Shown one piece after another: positions 22,285-34,295 of a stretch of DNA of 64,000 bases (positions are counted from its first letter, which is position 1; each line of letters begins with the position of its first letter). Made by a program: the position numbers and the translations under genes. Under the pieces are notes generated by a model. That model was not told the origin of the DNA. It worked only from the letters and a program-made list of their open reading frames with translations, and did not search any database. The stretch covers positions 310,001 to 374,000 of the forward strand of contig JAGVSM010001409.1 of NCBI GenBank assembly GCA_022494885.1. Direction: 5' to 3'. This stretch comes from Micrasema longulum (Eukaryota > Arthropoda > Insecta > Trichoptera > Brachycentridae).

Positions 22285-22570
22285 ACAGCTTGCTCACCAC
22301 ATACCGCACCCGAGGACATAAGTCTCCTTGGCGCTGGCGGTGCCGAACGAGAGAAGCTTCCCGAAGGAGCTCTCTGTAATCTAGTAGCGTTAGCTTCTTT
22401 GTGCTAAAAGAAGAGAATCCAGAAGGACACCATATGCACTTCATTGGATTGATAAAAAGAGGGAAGTGAATTCTTCACTTATTGAGATTAAATTGATTAG
22501 ACATTATCAATTCGCCGAAACGATAACAAAACTTTTAAATGCATTGAAATTATTTTTGGAAGCCACCAGA
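22285..22570 (+). repeat. Dispersed repeat D, copy 1
   Basis: It matches 40178-40445 over about 270 bp. Shared landmarks are acataagtctccttggcg, aaggagctctctg, cttagc/gttagc near tctttgtgct, gggaagtgaattcttcact and tttttggaagcca. No reading frame is recognised. Confidence 0.75.
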
Positions 22571-22571
22571 T

Positions 22572-22650
22572 CTGCATATCCGACAGGACTTATAACAGGG
22601 ACACGGGTAGTACACTTTATGTCATCCTTGGCAGCTCATATCATAAACTG
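22572..22650 (-). pseudogene. LINE C-terminal scrap, inverted relative to repeat D
   Basis: On the minus strand it reads TTRVPVISPVGYADL, which corresponds to TIRGPVIGPVGYTDL at 40.60-40.65 kb on the + strand. At 40 kb the two parts lie on the same strand, so here one has been inverted. Confidence 0.55.
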
Positions 22651-22787
22651 CTTTAGTTTTCAGGGGATTATTGTCTTTCGGGTTTGATAAATGGTCATTT
22701 ACTTTTCCCATAGTCCCAAATGTTGTTAGAATATGTTGTTTCTTTAGCACGTTGGCTATCGTGATAACATTCCATGATATTTGTATC

Positions 22788-22870
22788 ACACACAGTTTAC
22801 GCTGAAGGTGGCTCTTCCAATGTTAGCCGAAACTCTGGAACGAATCCAACTTACACGAAATCACAAAAAA
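22788..22870 (+). repeat. Penelope-like LTR fragment with hammerhead-like motif
   Basis: The segment gctgaaggtggctcttccaa, ttagccgaaac and ggaacgaatccaac is a diverged copy of the arms of the fold-back element at 41394-41631. The CTGAAGG/AGCCGAAAC arrangement is close to a hammerhead core, but position 9 is G and GAAACGTC has become GAAACTCT. Confidence 0.45.
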
Positions 22871-23465
22871 TGTGCATGTTGACAATATTTTTTGTTTGCA
22901 ATAAAAATAACAAAGGTCCAAATATTTTCCAAAAAGAGCAAATGTCACTAACAGTTTATATAATATTTAAATATAAATATATATATACGTACATTATTTA
23001 TAAAATTTTCGATTTTCTTACCTTGCACTTAAAGTATATCTATGATTTTATTTCATTAAAAGACTCGTAAAAAAATAAATTGTTAAAACGTGATATTCAG
23101 TCTAAACACTATCCTGAAAAATTGTTGGTTTGTGATATTTGAGGTTTTTATAACGAGGTCTTCAATTACCATTCCGTTTTTTTACATATTTTAATTTCAT
23201 AAATCAACAACCATAATGTAATAAAAATAAACACAATTGCTAGTTTATATTTGTATATAACCACTACCGACTTTCCTATGTCTTCCGTAGTAGTTGCACA
23301 AAAATCTAAAATCAACGCGCTGATAGAACCCATGTTATTAGAAGTCAACACCTGCGTTCACTGATTATATATTTTTTAATGTTTAATCTTGTAGACGTAG
23401 AAATGTCAGCAAGTGGTTATTTACTAATGTTTACTAACATTTATTGAAATCTGTCTTTCTGGTTT
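22871..23465. other. Non-coding, nothing recognised
   Basis: AT-rich sequence with an (AT)n stretch near 22970-22990. Confidence 0.5.
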
Positions 23466-23740
23466 CAACCCTCTGAGATGGATTGGTTTACAGCAAAGCT
23501 CTGCATCTCCTCTGCCACTCTGGTATGTCTTGTGCGGCCCTGTTTAGGTCTTCATATGACCTGCAAGCTCATACTCGTGTCTTCGCATACATCCTCGAGA
23601 TTGCTCGGCGAGGGTGCGTCCTGTTTATCCCCTCAGACATCCCTTTTATCAGCTCGTGTAGGAGACTCTCCTGACTCACTTTATGTTTGCAATGCATCTA
23701 CGATGAATGCAGCACGTCTTTCGGAGATGATCTAGCAAAA
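23466..23740 (+). other. Possible LINE C-terminal zinc-finger remnant
   Basis: A GC-richer block contains an ORF reading CHSGMSCAALFRSSYDLQAH. It resembles the terminal C2H2 finger (CxxCxRxFxSxxGLxxHxRxH) that closes several LINE ORF2 proteins, though the first cysteine pair is damaged. No upstream reverse transcriptase is visible. Confidence 0.25.
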
Positions 23741-24174
23741 TGAAAAAATATTTTTTACACCTCTGATGGCTGAAAAGACTTACCCACCTATTTTTTTATT
23801 GTTGTTTTAATCATAGTTTATTATAAATTGTAATAATTCAGTTAATAATGCGTAATATGGCAAAGCAGTTTTAAGTGAATGCTGTTTTACTCGTGTTTCA
23901 GTTCATAAAAAAAAAACATATTATGTATCCTATAAGATGCATTGCCAAGAAAAGGTTTAAGCAGGTGCCTCCTTCCTTCGATCCTACTAAGAACCTCGCC
24001 ATTTGTGATGCGGGCTCTCAAAGAAAATCCCAGAATTATTATACAGGACCGATTATTTTTAAATGTTTGATCATTGATGCTTTAAATATTTAAAATATAA
24101 TAATTAAAACTCACATAAGGCCGTTTACAGTTTTGAGTATATTATTATCAATTACCTTTTTTTAAAGTAAAAAA
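23741..24174. other. Non-coding, nothing recognised
   Basis: No supported feature. Confidence 0.5.
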
Positions 24175-24370
24175 TCCGCTAAACCTCTATTTAAGAGGCT
24201 TGTTAGAAGGTAGAAAAGAAAGGATATCTAAAGAAGTTATGAATAACACAGCACAATACCCTGAATGAAGAAAAAAACTCTTTTGGATTTTCCTTGCAAC
24301 TGGCGAGAATCGAACCCGCGATGCCACTTTCACAGTTGGACGTCTAACTAACTGGGCCACTTTATACATC
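24175..24370 (-). repeat. tRNA-derived SINE (family E)
   Basis: The minus strand starts with a tRNA-like head: A box gtggcccagttagtta and B box gcgggttcgattctcgc with a perfect T-stem (GCGGG/CTCGC allowing one G-T pair). A body of about 120 bp follows. The 5' acceptor bases do not pair with the 3' side and the anticodon stem is poor, so it is not a functional tRNA. Confidence 0.7.
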
Positions 24371-24433
24371 TATTTTAAAATATGAAAAATATAAATATCT
24401 TGTACCCAACAGAACAAGACTCCTACATTTAAT

Positions 24434-24960
24434 TTGCCAGTACCTAGGACTAACTCAAGGAAAATCGACTTTTATTTTAGAGCATGTCATTATTATAATA
24501 CTGTTCTCTCCGGTCACGCAGACATTTTTCATCTCTCCTATATGAAATATAGAAGATTCCTTATAGACAGTACACCCGTTTATTTTTACGATGTCAGTAA
24601 TTATGTATGCACTCGTATGTTCATTATTATATTTTTGTACCTTTTACATTATTTTTATATAACTTTTTCTTTTCTTATTCTTTAAATTTAAATTTGTCTT
24701 GTTTCTATTTACTTTATTTTTATAACTGTATATAAGTATATGTATTTTTATTTTATTTGCAACTTCTTAGTGCCTAACAATTGTTAATTGCTTTTATTTT
24801 GATATCGATAATGTACTTAATCAATAGCTTACACCACTGTGGAAAAATTTTATTGACTGTTTTTCTAATTTTCGTTTATATGCATTCTTATTTTTTGCAT
24901 ACAATATATGTAAAAACTGTTGTTTTTTCCCAAATAAAAATAAATAAATAAATTATTATT
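24434..24960 (+). repeat. LINE 3' end with (AAATA)n tail
   Basis: It runs from a short remnant ORF (CHYYNTVLSGHADIFHLSY) through T-rich 3' UTR to ctgttgttttttcccaaata and an AAATAAATAAAT tail. The tail matches 44.83 kb (+) and the reverse of 5.56 kb. Confidence 0.5.
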
Positions 24961-25410
24961 TAAAACATTTTGTTACTCAATTTTCCATAATATAAAAAAA
25001 AACAATATTAAAATGATCTCTTATGGTTATGGTCGCCGTACGCCGGTAAGTATTTTATTGAAATAAAATAATACGGCATTTTTCTTTGTTAATCAAATAG
25101 CGTTCTAACGAAAATTCCGCGAGTTTTCCGCGGGAAAATATCCTTCTATTCGATAAATAAGGCTGTTTAACTTTCCATGCGAATTTCGTTGGAATATTCC
25201 AAAGATTTTCCTGTGGACACGGCCATTGTAAAATAAATTAATAAATAACACGTTAGTCAGCCGAGTATTGAATGAAAAGTTTTTCTTTTCTGTTTCCTTT
25301 TTCCTCCGCTTGCGCCGCTCGACGCGCGCAGGTTGTTTAGGTGAATTTTCCGACCGAAGTTTATTCGTTCTTTAGCTTCGATACTCGGGTCTCCCTCCAC
25401 TCTTCACTCT

Positions 25411-25444
25411 TCAGTGTTCCTCCGAACTCCTAAGTGCGTGGTTG
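25411..25444 (+). promoter_or_regulatory. Core promoter: TCAGT initiator plus DPE
   Basis: TCAGT at 25411-25415 matches the arthropod initiator with A(+1) at 25413. GGTTG at 25440-25444 fits the DPE consensus RGWYV exactly at +28 to +32, the strict spacing DPE promoters require. There is no TATA box upstream. The surrounding block is locally CpG-containing and pyrimidine-rich. Function is inferred from motif and spacing only. Confidence 0.6.
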
Positions 25445-25784
25445 TCGCTACGTAGTCTCTCGTCTCTCTTCTGTGCTTCGGTGAATTTTAAATTTCAGTC
25501 GGCAGCCTGCCAGCAAAGTGAACGCGCGTGCACGAAATATAATCGCCCTATATGTGTGTGTCAAGAGACGAATCGATTTGTTACAAGTATTGCTTACTTG
25601 TGAAAGTGTATTGGAATTAAGATAACTGTGGTTTTGATTCGTTCGCTTCGTGATTTTAGCAAAATGTTTAAATGGTGTCCATCAAAAATACATTAATTTA
25701 GTGATCTGATGGAATAACATTATAGTAGTCAAACGACACTTTATATAGTTTTACGTGAATAAAGTACGGATTTCCTCAAGTCAG
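25413..25784 (+). other. Candidate non-coding first exon (5' UTR)
   Basis: The stretch begins at the initiator and ends at tcag|gtaata, a good splice donor (GT at 25785). It contains only very short upstream ORFs, for example ATG at 25664 with ten codons and ATG at 25673 with nine. The next strong acceptor on the + strand with a coding context that I recognise is the pyrimidine-rich ttcctttttcccag ending at 61437 upstream of IP6K. Joining them would create a first intron of 35.6 kb. The exon could equally serve an unannotated RNA. Confidence 0.4.
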
Positions 25785-27530
25785 GTAATACAAAACTCGT
25801 ATATTTATTGAAATATTATTTCTCTATAATTATTCTTAGGTTTGTTTTGAACAAAATGAATAGTTTACTTACGTTTTAATTGTTTTATAAAGCTGTATTT
25901 ACGTACCTATATAGGCCTAAATACAATATTTTAAAATTGTCTCAACAGAGAAATATCAACTGTAATCTGTTTGCCATAAAAACCGAGTGCTATACCGTTT
26001 GCTATAACCGTTTGCCATAAAAAAAACACCTTTACCAATTTGACAAAACCATTAATTTGTCATTTTTTATTTGGTTGATTATTAATTCCACAAAAATATT
26101 TTTATCTCCAATGACGTAATCTTTGACATGTCTATACAAAAATGACGTTATTTGTCATAAATTTGTTTGGCTTTTTAATTATGCTTTGATTCTGTCGAAT
26201 TGTAACTATTATTGAAGAATATTATGCAATGAATCCGTTCGATTAAAACAACTTTTTTGTCAAATACTATAGAGGTATACAGAAATTAAATATAAACATA
26301 AATACTTAGTGTTTAAAACTGTATTAACATTGTGTTATTTCTCTCTTCATATATTTTCACATGTAAAAAAGTATATTGTCAAGTGTTCTCGGTACGGGTA
26401 ACCCCAGTGAGGTCCTATTATTTTTATTGCTAATTATTGTTTGTAATGTGAAAAAAATGAATAAATAAATCAGTGAAAAGTAATTGAAACAATGATCCTA
26501 TTATTCTATGCTTATAGCTAACTCGCGTTTTTAACATACGAGTACCTAATTAATATAACTCACACCTTCATTGTTTTGTGCAAAATTTTAAAAACCTTCA
26601 TAACCCGTGATGCAAAATTAAAAGCCTTTCACTTGTTAAATGTAGGTTTAGCTTGTTCGGTCGTCTTGCAAAACTCTCCAGTCGTATTTTACATTTTAAT
26701 GAACCACTTTAAATACAAAATCGTTCAAATGGAATTTTGTTGGTTTAGGTGTTTTATTTGTTTTCAGTTGACATAAGTATTTCATTTTCTCGCATTAGAA
26801 TAACATATTTTTCAATGTATATGTACCACTTTGTCTAGTGTAAACAAATTAAAATATAATCTATAAATTTAATTAAAATAACAAATAACAGCGGTCAACT
26901 ATATAGCAATAAGTCCACTATTTGAACGTAATGTTATGTCATATTTATAATCAATACGTATTTTGTTTATATTAAAAATTGCAATAATGTATCGTATAAT
27001 ATTTGCTCTTTTCCTCACTAATATTCAAAGGTAGTCCATGTTGACGGACTGCGACCGATTTTAATAGATTTTACGCTGAATTTTACCCAAAAACGTAAAC
27101 AAAGGTGTAATAAATACAATTGCAATACAGGGTAAATAATAAAAAGTTTCATTTCTTGTAGTTGTTTGACAGAACAGACCAATTTTTCACTCAAATAATC
27201 CAGGTCTTGATTAAAATTTGCAAGGCGTATCGTACTGGGTAAGGGTGCCAGGAAGCTATAGTTAGTTCTGTGATGATCTGATGATTGACGAACAATGTTG
27301 CATTATTTCTGAGTAAATAATTAAAAATTAAATTCATAATACAAAATTTACTCTACCCATTTGAATAGCTCTTTGAGAACTTTCAGTACTTTTTTTGTGC
27401 ATACGCGTCTATGTTTGACGCCTACGTCGCTATGTCATGTTTTCATGTACATATAAACATGTTTTTCGATGACTAATGAACGATAATTCACCAAATCATA
27501 TGTTATCGGTGATGTTTTCAACCGAGAAGG
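25785..27530. other. AT-rich, probably intronic
   Basis: No gene recognised. Confidence 0.45.
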
Positions 27531-27537
27531 TGGTGTG

Positions 27538-27560
27538 ATCCGCGATCCGCGATCCGCGAT
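27538..27560. repeat. CCGCGAT heptamer repeated three times
   Basis: The unit ccgcgat is repeated three times in tandem, a small CpG-rich minisatellite in AT-rich sequence. Confidence 0.8.
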
Positions 27561-30500
27561 CGAGTTCAAGCGTCGGAAGTCGTGCCTACTGCCTACGCTC
27601 TACAACTTTATAGGTAGTATAACGATGTTTGGTAGTATAACACTTATGCATACTAGATATTCTACGTGTATATACATGGACTCGACTCGTGTAGTTGTGT
27701 TTGTTCGCCGCTCGATGTTAGGTTAGGGTCCGAATAAATTGCGATACGTGTTATCATAATATTATGCCAGTTGTCGTGTGTAGGCGTGTCTCGCTGAACT
27801 TTAAAGATATTGGAAAAAGTGTGTGCATACATTTTACCGTTAAAAAAAACATTTGCACAGCACTTAAATTGGCCAAGTGCTAAATCTAGGAGGCTAACTC
27901 TCAAAATATTTTGCAACGTGCCAAACACGATTTTGATCATATTTATGTACGTATGTATGTAGGTATCCTTGTGCAAATTAACGAACATGCGTGGTCTTCG
28001 TTTTCCGCTTGTATCGGGCACGTACAAAAATGACAAACGTGTTTTGTATCTCGAACGGACAAATTGTTTAAAAATAAATATACTATTCGATCTGCTGGGA
28101 AGCAGATATTTCGCAAAAGTATGCGTTATCTATCCAAATTCTAGCTTACTATATTATTTAATTATAAGAAAAACTTTCAAAGCCAAGTGTTCATAGACTT
28201 TATAATATGTGTTTTATTTATTTATATTTTATTTGAAAAAGCTACCGTTCTACATTTTTATGGTTCAAATTTAGGAAATATCACATAGACTTAGAACCAA
28301 TAAAAGGTGATTGAGGATGCTTTATTAGTTTTTTTTTTGTCGAATTCAAAACCCGTCAAATTTGATTTATGTATGTGTTAAAATATATAAATATGGGATA
28401 TCTATTTCCAAAATTTAATTTGTTGAGAGAAATGCAAATTATATTTTATAATTGGGTAATAATTGAAAATCTACTTTACGTAGCGCGTGTTATAATTGAT
28501 TAACACTTCTGTAAATTGCAGATTTAGTTAGACGTCGGTAAATAATATTTTCACTTTTTATTAAAAACGACATCTAGTGTATTTAAGAAAATACGAATTA
28601 AATTAGTGGCATCAATTTTTATACTAATATTTTATCTCTAATACACCTATGACGTTCATTTTTTTTTGTTTTTCCACTATCCGATTTTCACGTGTTGTAA
28701 CGAAAATATTTAAAGTATTTCACTGTCATTTGAGCGCTCAACAACACACGTCAGTGGAGGGAGAGTAGATAGTAGATACGTATGTAAATGTATATTATAT
28801 TATCTATGATGCTATTCTCGTATCCTCGTACGCCGTTATAAGCAATTGAAAAATAAGAATGTTTGTCTTTCCTTAGGTTTCCCCCACGACGTATTTCTAA
28901 TACTTTAACGTTTCATCAAATGAAGCCATACTGCCTACTACCCTTTAACTGCTGATCTGATATATCATCAAATTATTCCTATTGATTTGGAGATTTTCCA
29001 CGAATGACCTCGGGGTTTTCTTCGAATGTAATGGTAGCCATTCCGATTAAGTTTGTAATGGTCATTTGTCTCATATTTTATTTCCCAAAAGCCGCTGATA
29101 TTAAAAACCAGTTTCAATATTGAACGTTTATTCATTTTGTATGATTATACAAGAATGCATTCACACGTTAATAAGTACCCGTGTCAATTAATTATATTGA
29201 CGATTCAATTCGAATGTCAAAATCTCCATAGACGTTTTTCTCAGTTTGACATATTATTTAGTCTTGTTTCACTTTAGACGGGGGCAATATCTGAAATACG
29301 ATTCTGTTTGTTTTTGCGGCGCATTTTTACACGAATTAAAATCTAAATAAACTGTTCGTAAAAAAACTGATTCGAATTCAAACTATGCCAAAAAGGTGTT
29401 TGACAAACTTCGTCAGAATTTTTTTTCCGCAACCCGGCGGGTACTACTCTTCGTATGCACTCGACGATTATTTGAGGAATTCGATCGGTATTTGCCATGA
29501 ATCATATTCCATAATAAGTATCCTGGAAACGGATCGGACGATTCGATCATTTCGCGCATACTAGTTTCTCTCCAACAATGAATTGTTCGGAAAATTTGTG
29601 CCATTAGTCAGAGTCCGCGAGGCAGTTTGATAGGGGACGCGAACACTTATTATCCGCGAGCGTGCATTATGGTAAGGTGGACGGTGAACGATCAACATTT
29701 CATCGCGTCCTTGGTCATTACGAATTCGTGAAATTGAGCTTTTGTCTATTTAGTTAGAGTTTTGCATTCCGCAGATTCTAGGAACAGCCACGAAAAATGC
29801 GCAACTGCATATAGCGAGCAACGGCGAAAGGCGCTATTAGGGAGAGTCAACCTGTGATCCCGAATTTATTACTGTACCTACCTTCGTCACCACTTTAAAT
29901 TCATAAATGTGTGAACGTGTATTCGTAATATTTATCGCGCTTTATATTTGTGCTGAATTTACACGTTTATTTTCGTCACTGGCGAGTTAATTTTGTCTCT
30001 GAAAACGCAAATAACACGCGTGTGCCGATCTCTAAATAATTCTTAACCCCCTCCGATACCTTTGAATTTCTATGCATAGACCAAGGAAACATTAAAAAAA
30101 CGTAGCTATATTAATTTATATGTTCATATACATTTTATTAATAAATTCAATTAGTTTAAATTTAACATAAATGTTTAGTTAATGTTTTGTTATTTATATT
30201 TTTGCGTCAGTCACTTGCTATTCGCTTTCTGACGCCATTTTCAGAAACAATCGTCCCATAAATACAAACTTTAGACGCTAATTCAGAGCTTGATCGATTT
30301 CAGCTAATCTCTTTAGTCATTATTTAAAATTATTTTGATTTGATTGGGTTGGTTATCTACTGCCTATGACTGTAGCGCGACATGATTCGTAATATTAGTA
30401 ATAAGGATTAAATATTAAAGATATACGATTGTTGACATCCTCGGATGATACACAAACATTTTAAAAGCTGTTTCGAACTAGCACCAAAAGTAGTGTTAGT

Positions 30501-31097
30501 CACCGTCTCTCTCTGTTACTGCACAAGTCCAAACTTTAAATAAATCACATAGTTCTGATAGATTTTTATATATTATCGATAAAATATTTAAGCTTCCCGT
30601 TTAATATTTAGTCACTTATATTATAAAGTTTTATATTATACTTTCATGAGTTAAAAAAACTTTGTGAATCGTATGAGATTATGAAATACGAGTATATTAT
30701 GTAATAAAAACCTAACATGAAGACACAAGACACAAACATGAAAATTTTCGTAACACAGAAAAAATAATGTCACTCACAGTGAGACTTCTTTTTTTAAACA
30801 CTGAAGGTACTGGTATCAAAAAAAAATTGTGTTATTTTGACGCAATTATAGTTGTTAGAAGATTTAGACTTTTTAAATCTCCGCTTTGGTTTTCACACCT
30901 TTTTTCTTAGTTCTAAAAAAATATGGATTTTTTTCTCCAGCAGTCAATACCTCTATCTGTGATTGGCTACTTGACCATTTTATGAATGTTGACAACGTAG
31001 TTAGGTACTTCTTAAAATGTGTTAATAATAGGTACCCGATATATTTTCCCACTCCTCTCTTTGCCAATGCTAAATTGGATTACTGCTAATCGAATGA
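27561..31097. other. AT-rich, no gene recognised
   Basis: The larger ORFs (27662-28036 minus, 29413-29604 minus) show no domain. The 29.4-29.9 kb part is somewhat more GC-rich and CpG-containing, but no promoter motif or exon is supported. Confidence 0.45.
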
Positions 31098-31101
31098 TAT
31101 A

Positions 31102-31477
31102 CAGGGTGTTCTTTAAACCCTGTCACATCCGAAACCACGATGATCAGTATAGGCAAGAAGACATATAAGCACATTAAAAATATATATTTAGAACCAAGAT
31201 TTTTTTTAAAAATAAAATATTTGAAAAACACAAATGGTTGCTTACTTCTGCGGGAACAAGCGAGGGGGGCGCAGCCGTGCGGTTGACGGTGTGTTAGACT
31301 TCCCCCTCTCCCCTCATCGTTTCGCCCCTGCAGAAGTAACCAACCATTTGTTTTTTTTCTATACTTTATTTTTTAAGATTTTAGTCGTTCTAAAAATTTA
31401 TTTTAATGTGCCAATATGTATTCTTGCTCATACTGATCATCGTGGTTTCGGATGTGACAGAGTTTAAAGAACCCCTG
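31102..31477 (+). mobile_element. Fold-back MITE copy 2, TATA-flanked
   Basis: Same family as 7853-8215. The arms start CAGGGTGTTCTTTAAACCC and (reverse complement) CAGGGGTTCTTTAAACTC and share GAAACCACGATGATCAGTAT. TATA flanks both ends (31098-31101, 31478-31481). The GC-rich centre reads gagggggcgcagccgtgcgg here and as its reverse complement in copy 1, so the two copies are oppositely oriented. Confidence 0.85.
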
Positions 31478-31515
31478 TATATACTCGTACATTAATGTTT
31501 CAAATATAATAATAA

Positions 31516-31562
31516 AAATGCAGTTCCGCCAATAAATGTCAGTAGGAAAATTAAATCTATTA
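31516..31562. repeat. Short dispersed repeat, copy 2
   Basis: It corresponds to 18868-18915, with about nine differences over 47 bp by eye. Confidence 0.5.
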
Positions 31563-32034
31563 ATGTTTTATTAAATAGGCTTACGCGAGCCTTAATAGTT
31601 AACTATGTGAATACATAAAACTTGTCCATCGCCCGCTCGGATATAATCGAACAAAAACATTAAAGTTTTCATGGAAAATTTTCCACTACAAACATGCAAC
31701 GTCGCGGTCGGCGGCCATTATGTTAGCCATGTCAAGAATATCGATTGTTTTTTTCACGATCAAGTAGTATCGTAATAAATTAGTATTTGTCCGTCGCGTC
31801 ATATCAAATAATGTTCTGCGTTTTATGTTTGCCCTCAGCTGTTGTCAAACTAAGCGACCTTCGTCCGCACGATTTATTTCTAAATATTTACAATTTTTTG
31901 TCGCCCTTTTTAGACCACAGGCGTTTATATATTTCGTTCGCAACAACGCAAAAAAATAAAAGAAAAAACACGTGTTGGATAAACCTATATTGCCTGTAGC
32001 TATTCTTAGAATCTTCTTTGTCTAAACCCAGGGA
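31563..32034. other. Non-coding, nothing recognised
   Basis: No supported feature. Confidence 0.5.
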
Positions 32035-32240
32035 GATCATTTATTTATTTACTTTATTTTATAAATTCAATGCATAAATAAGTATACATATTTAATACCA
32101 GGGAATAAATCAAACATGCCTCAGCCTGTTCTAGCGTGCTCAGCCTCCTGTTCTAAGGTGGAGGTTTTTATGTTTTAAAGTACGAGTAGTTCTATACTAA
32201 TATAAAAATAACAACAAAAAATACTAAAACTTCTTGATTA
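32035..32240 (-). repeat. LINE A-rich 3' end
   Basis: It begins tttatttatttactttatttt on the + strand, which is an A-rich tail on the minus strand, followed by a short unique 3' UTR (cctgttctagcgtgctcagc). The coding part is missing. Confidence 0.35.
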
Positions 32241-32459
32241 TAAATGCATAGCTAATTAAATGTAAGCATTTAATAATCATTATCATATATTGGTAACTTA
32301 CCATCATTAAAAAATACTACAAAAGATTTTTTAGGATACATTTTAATAAAATAGTTATCTAAGTGATATTTTCAAATGTTTTTATTTTATTTTCGATTGG
32401 ATATACAGTAAGTTTGAATATTTTAATACTACATTGTCCAGTAAAATTGCAGAAAATAA

Positions 32460-32830
32460 AATACGTGAATCCCAAAGCATAGTTCTTATGGACTTCTACC
32501 TTTATTGATATGGGTGAGATTCATCTGGCTAAATTGTTTCACCTACTAGTTACCCCTCAAATAAATATAAAAACTGCTCAGCCAAATAAATTTCACCCAC
32601 ATTAATAAAATTTTAAGTTATTTTACTGCATAAAAGTCGACAGATGGAATAATTACAGAAATATGAAAATAGGCAGAATAATTGATTTTATACGGTGTGT
32701 AAAATAATATATTAAACCGGCCAATGACATATCGTAAACCCTATAAATGACAAATCTTTTATATTCCCTTCTTAAAAATATTCTTCGTCTTTTTTATAGA
32801 TAAAGAACTCTCTGAACCTTTATCTTATCA
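32460..32830 (+). repeat. Family C internal fragment
   Basis: The part from about 32660 (aatatgaaaataggcagaat, then ggtgtgtaaa, ccaatgacat, gtaaaccct) aligns with 58975-59060, the internal part of the family C fragment at 58.7 kb. No termini are seen. Confidence 0.4.
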
Positions 32831-32993
32831 AAACGTGTATCGAATTTTGTAACCTAGTTTATCAATTAATGTAATGAAATTTAAATACAGTACTTTTTAA
32901 ATGCTAGCAGCTACGAATTTTTCATTTATCTAAAATATGGAAGAAAAAGAGATACATTTTTGTTATGATATACCTCATACGAGTACGAGTATC

Positions 32994-33175
32994 TGGGCCG
33001 CGATTACAAACGCTATCTTTATCGGTGCATATCGAGACGGTATAAACTAACATCGATGTTATTATGTATGAAATGTGTACATTTGTACAAAAATTCAAAG
33101 TATCTTCGTCGGTAACCTGTAATTGAACATGTTTAGAAAAAAAAATTAAACGTGTTTTATTTTTCATACAGAAAA
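32994..33175 (+). repeat. Family C terminal fragment
   Basis: It starts CTGGGCCGCGATTACAAACG, like the TIR at 19775, and contains tcggtaacctgtaattgaac, found also at 58.85 kb and inverted at 20.14 kb. The other end is missing. Confidence 0.5.
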
Positions 33176-33176
33176 C

Positions 33177-33525
33177 TTAATTTGACTTTGTAGAGAAAAT
33201 TGAAGATACATTTGAACATCCCATTAGAATACAGACCCTGATATCGATTGCTACTAATGTTATAATAATAATGTAAACCGTAAAGCTTAGGTAAGATAAT
33301 TTTAGACTTGTTAAATTTGTGGCACAAAACCGTATTTTCTCTAAAGAACCTGAAATACCCTTATCTGCAACCGAATCAACGTTCACATCTTGTGTCAACT
33401 CTACAAACGTTTTACCCAAGTACGAGCATGTCGTCATATCCCATACAGCTATCTGATTACCATTCACTCGTGCAGTTCCTGCACCCAATGAAGCATAGTG
33501 CACTCCAATCGTAGCGTCTCAGCGA
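33177..33525 (-). other. Minus-strand ORF with a WD40-like phrase
   Basis: The first two thirds of this ORF have protein-like composition: HYASLGAG, then NGNQIAVWDMTTCSYLGKTF. The IAVWD phrase resembles a WD40 blade. The last third is T-rich and hydrophobic, as expected of non-coding sequence. No ATG starts it (first codon GTG) and no clear splice sites were identified. It could be an exon, a retrocopied gene fragment or chance. Confidence 0.2.
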
Positions 33526-33659
33526 CCGTTTGTAGAATACGAGGGTTTGTTTGTATTATTTTTTTATTAATGTTTTCGTTCTGATGATTTACCCAAACAT
33601 TTCAATTTTGAGACTGTTCACAATGTAGTTAACTCAATATTATAAAATTGGAGTCTAGT

Positions 33660-33745
33660 TGGGGTAGAGCAGGGTTCAAATCTTGGACCTCTGGTCCGTG
33701 AGTCCGCAACACTTGCCACGGGACCACAACCCGATTGATTGATAC
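33660..33745 (-). repeat. tRNA-derived SINE head (family B)
   Basis: The minus strand shows A-box-like gtggtcccgtggcaagtg and B-box-like gatttgaaccctg, with gcggactcacggacc between. It resembles 10862-10948. Acceptor pairing is not preserved. Confidence 0.5.
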
Positions 33746-33924
33746 GCTCGACCCCCGACCTATTTCGAAGTGACCCATATTTTTCGACGTAGACTCCCTG
33801 GACTCGTATTAACTTTTTACAGCGATGCTCTAAAATTTCTATAGCTTCCTTGGGTGCAATTGTGAATCTTATCGCGGGGTAGAGAAGAAAGAAATTTGAG
33901 GATTTAAATTGTTTGCAAGCAATC

Positions 33925-34295
33925 GAGACATTTCTCATTTATCGCACCGAGAGTGTTCAATATTTTGGAAGAGCGTATTAAGCTCTCAAGGACAAAAACT
34001 ATTTTTAAGAAAGTAGTTAAGGACTGGATTTTCTTTAGTGGGGGGGGATTTGAGTAGGAAACTCTTTGATGATTTTCCGAATATTTGAGTTTACTGTTTA
34101 CCATATTGATATGCCATATGTGCATTTGAAAAAAAAAAATGTTTCTGATCCTATATTTGTAGTGATATACTCATGTATCTGTGTCAACTAATTGCTAGTC
34201 CCATTTCAACACAGAACTTTTAGTCCCATGGGACTTATGTCTCAAATAATGTACAATAAACTTATGTATGTAAATAAATAAATAAATAATTACAA
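33925..34295 (+). pseudogene. LINE C-terminus and 3' end (family F)
   Basis: The frame reads FNILEERIKLSRTKTIFKK then VVKDW, the usual end of CR1/Jockey-type ORF2 proteins. The 3' UTR follows: aactaattgctagtccc, tttagtcccatggg, cttatgtctcaaa, an AATAAA signal and an (AAAT)n tail. The last 130 bp recur at 46048-46180. The upstream reverse transcriptase is missing. Confidence 0.6.

Noticed and set aside
24295..24365. Functional tRNA gene on the minus strand
   Set aside because: The B box and T-stem are good, but the acceptor stem does not pair, the anticodon stem is poor, and a SINE-like body follows.
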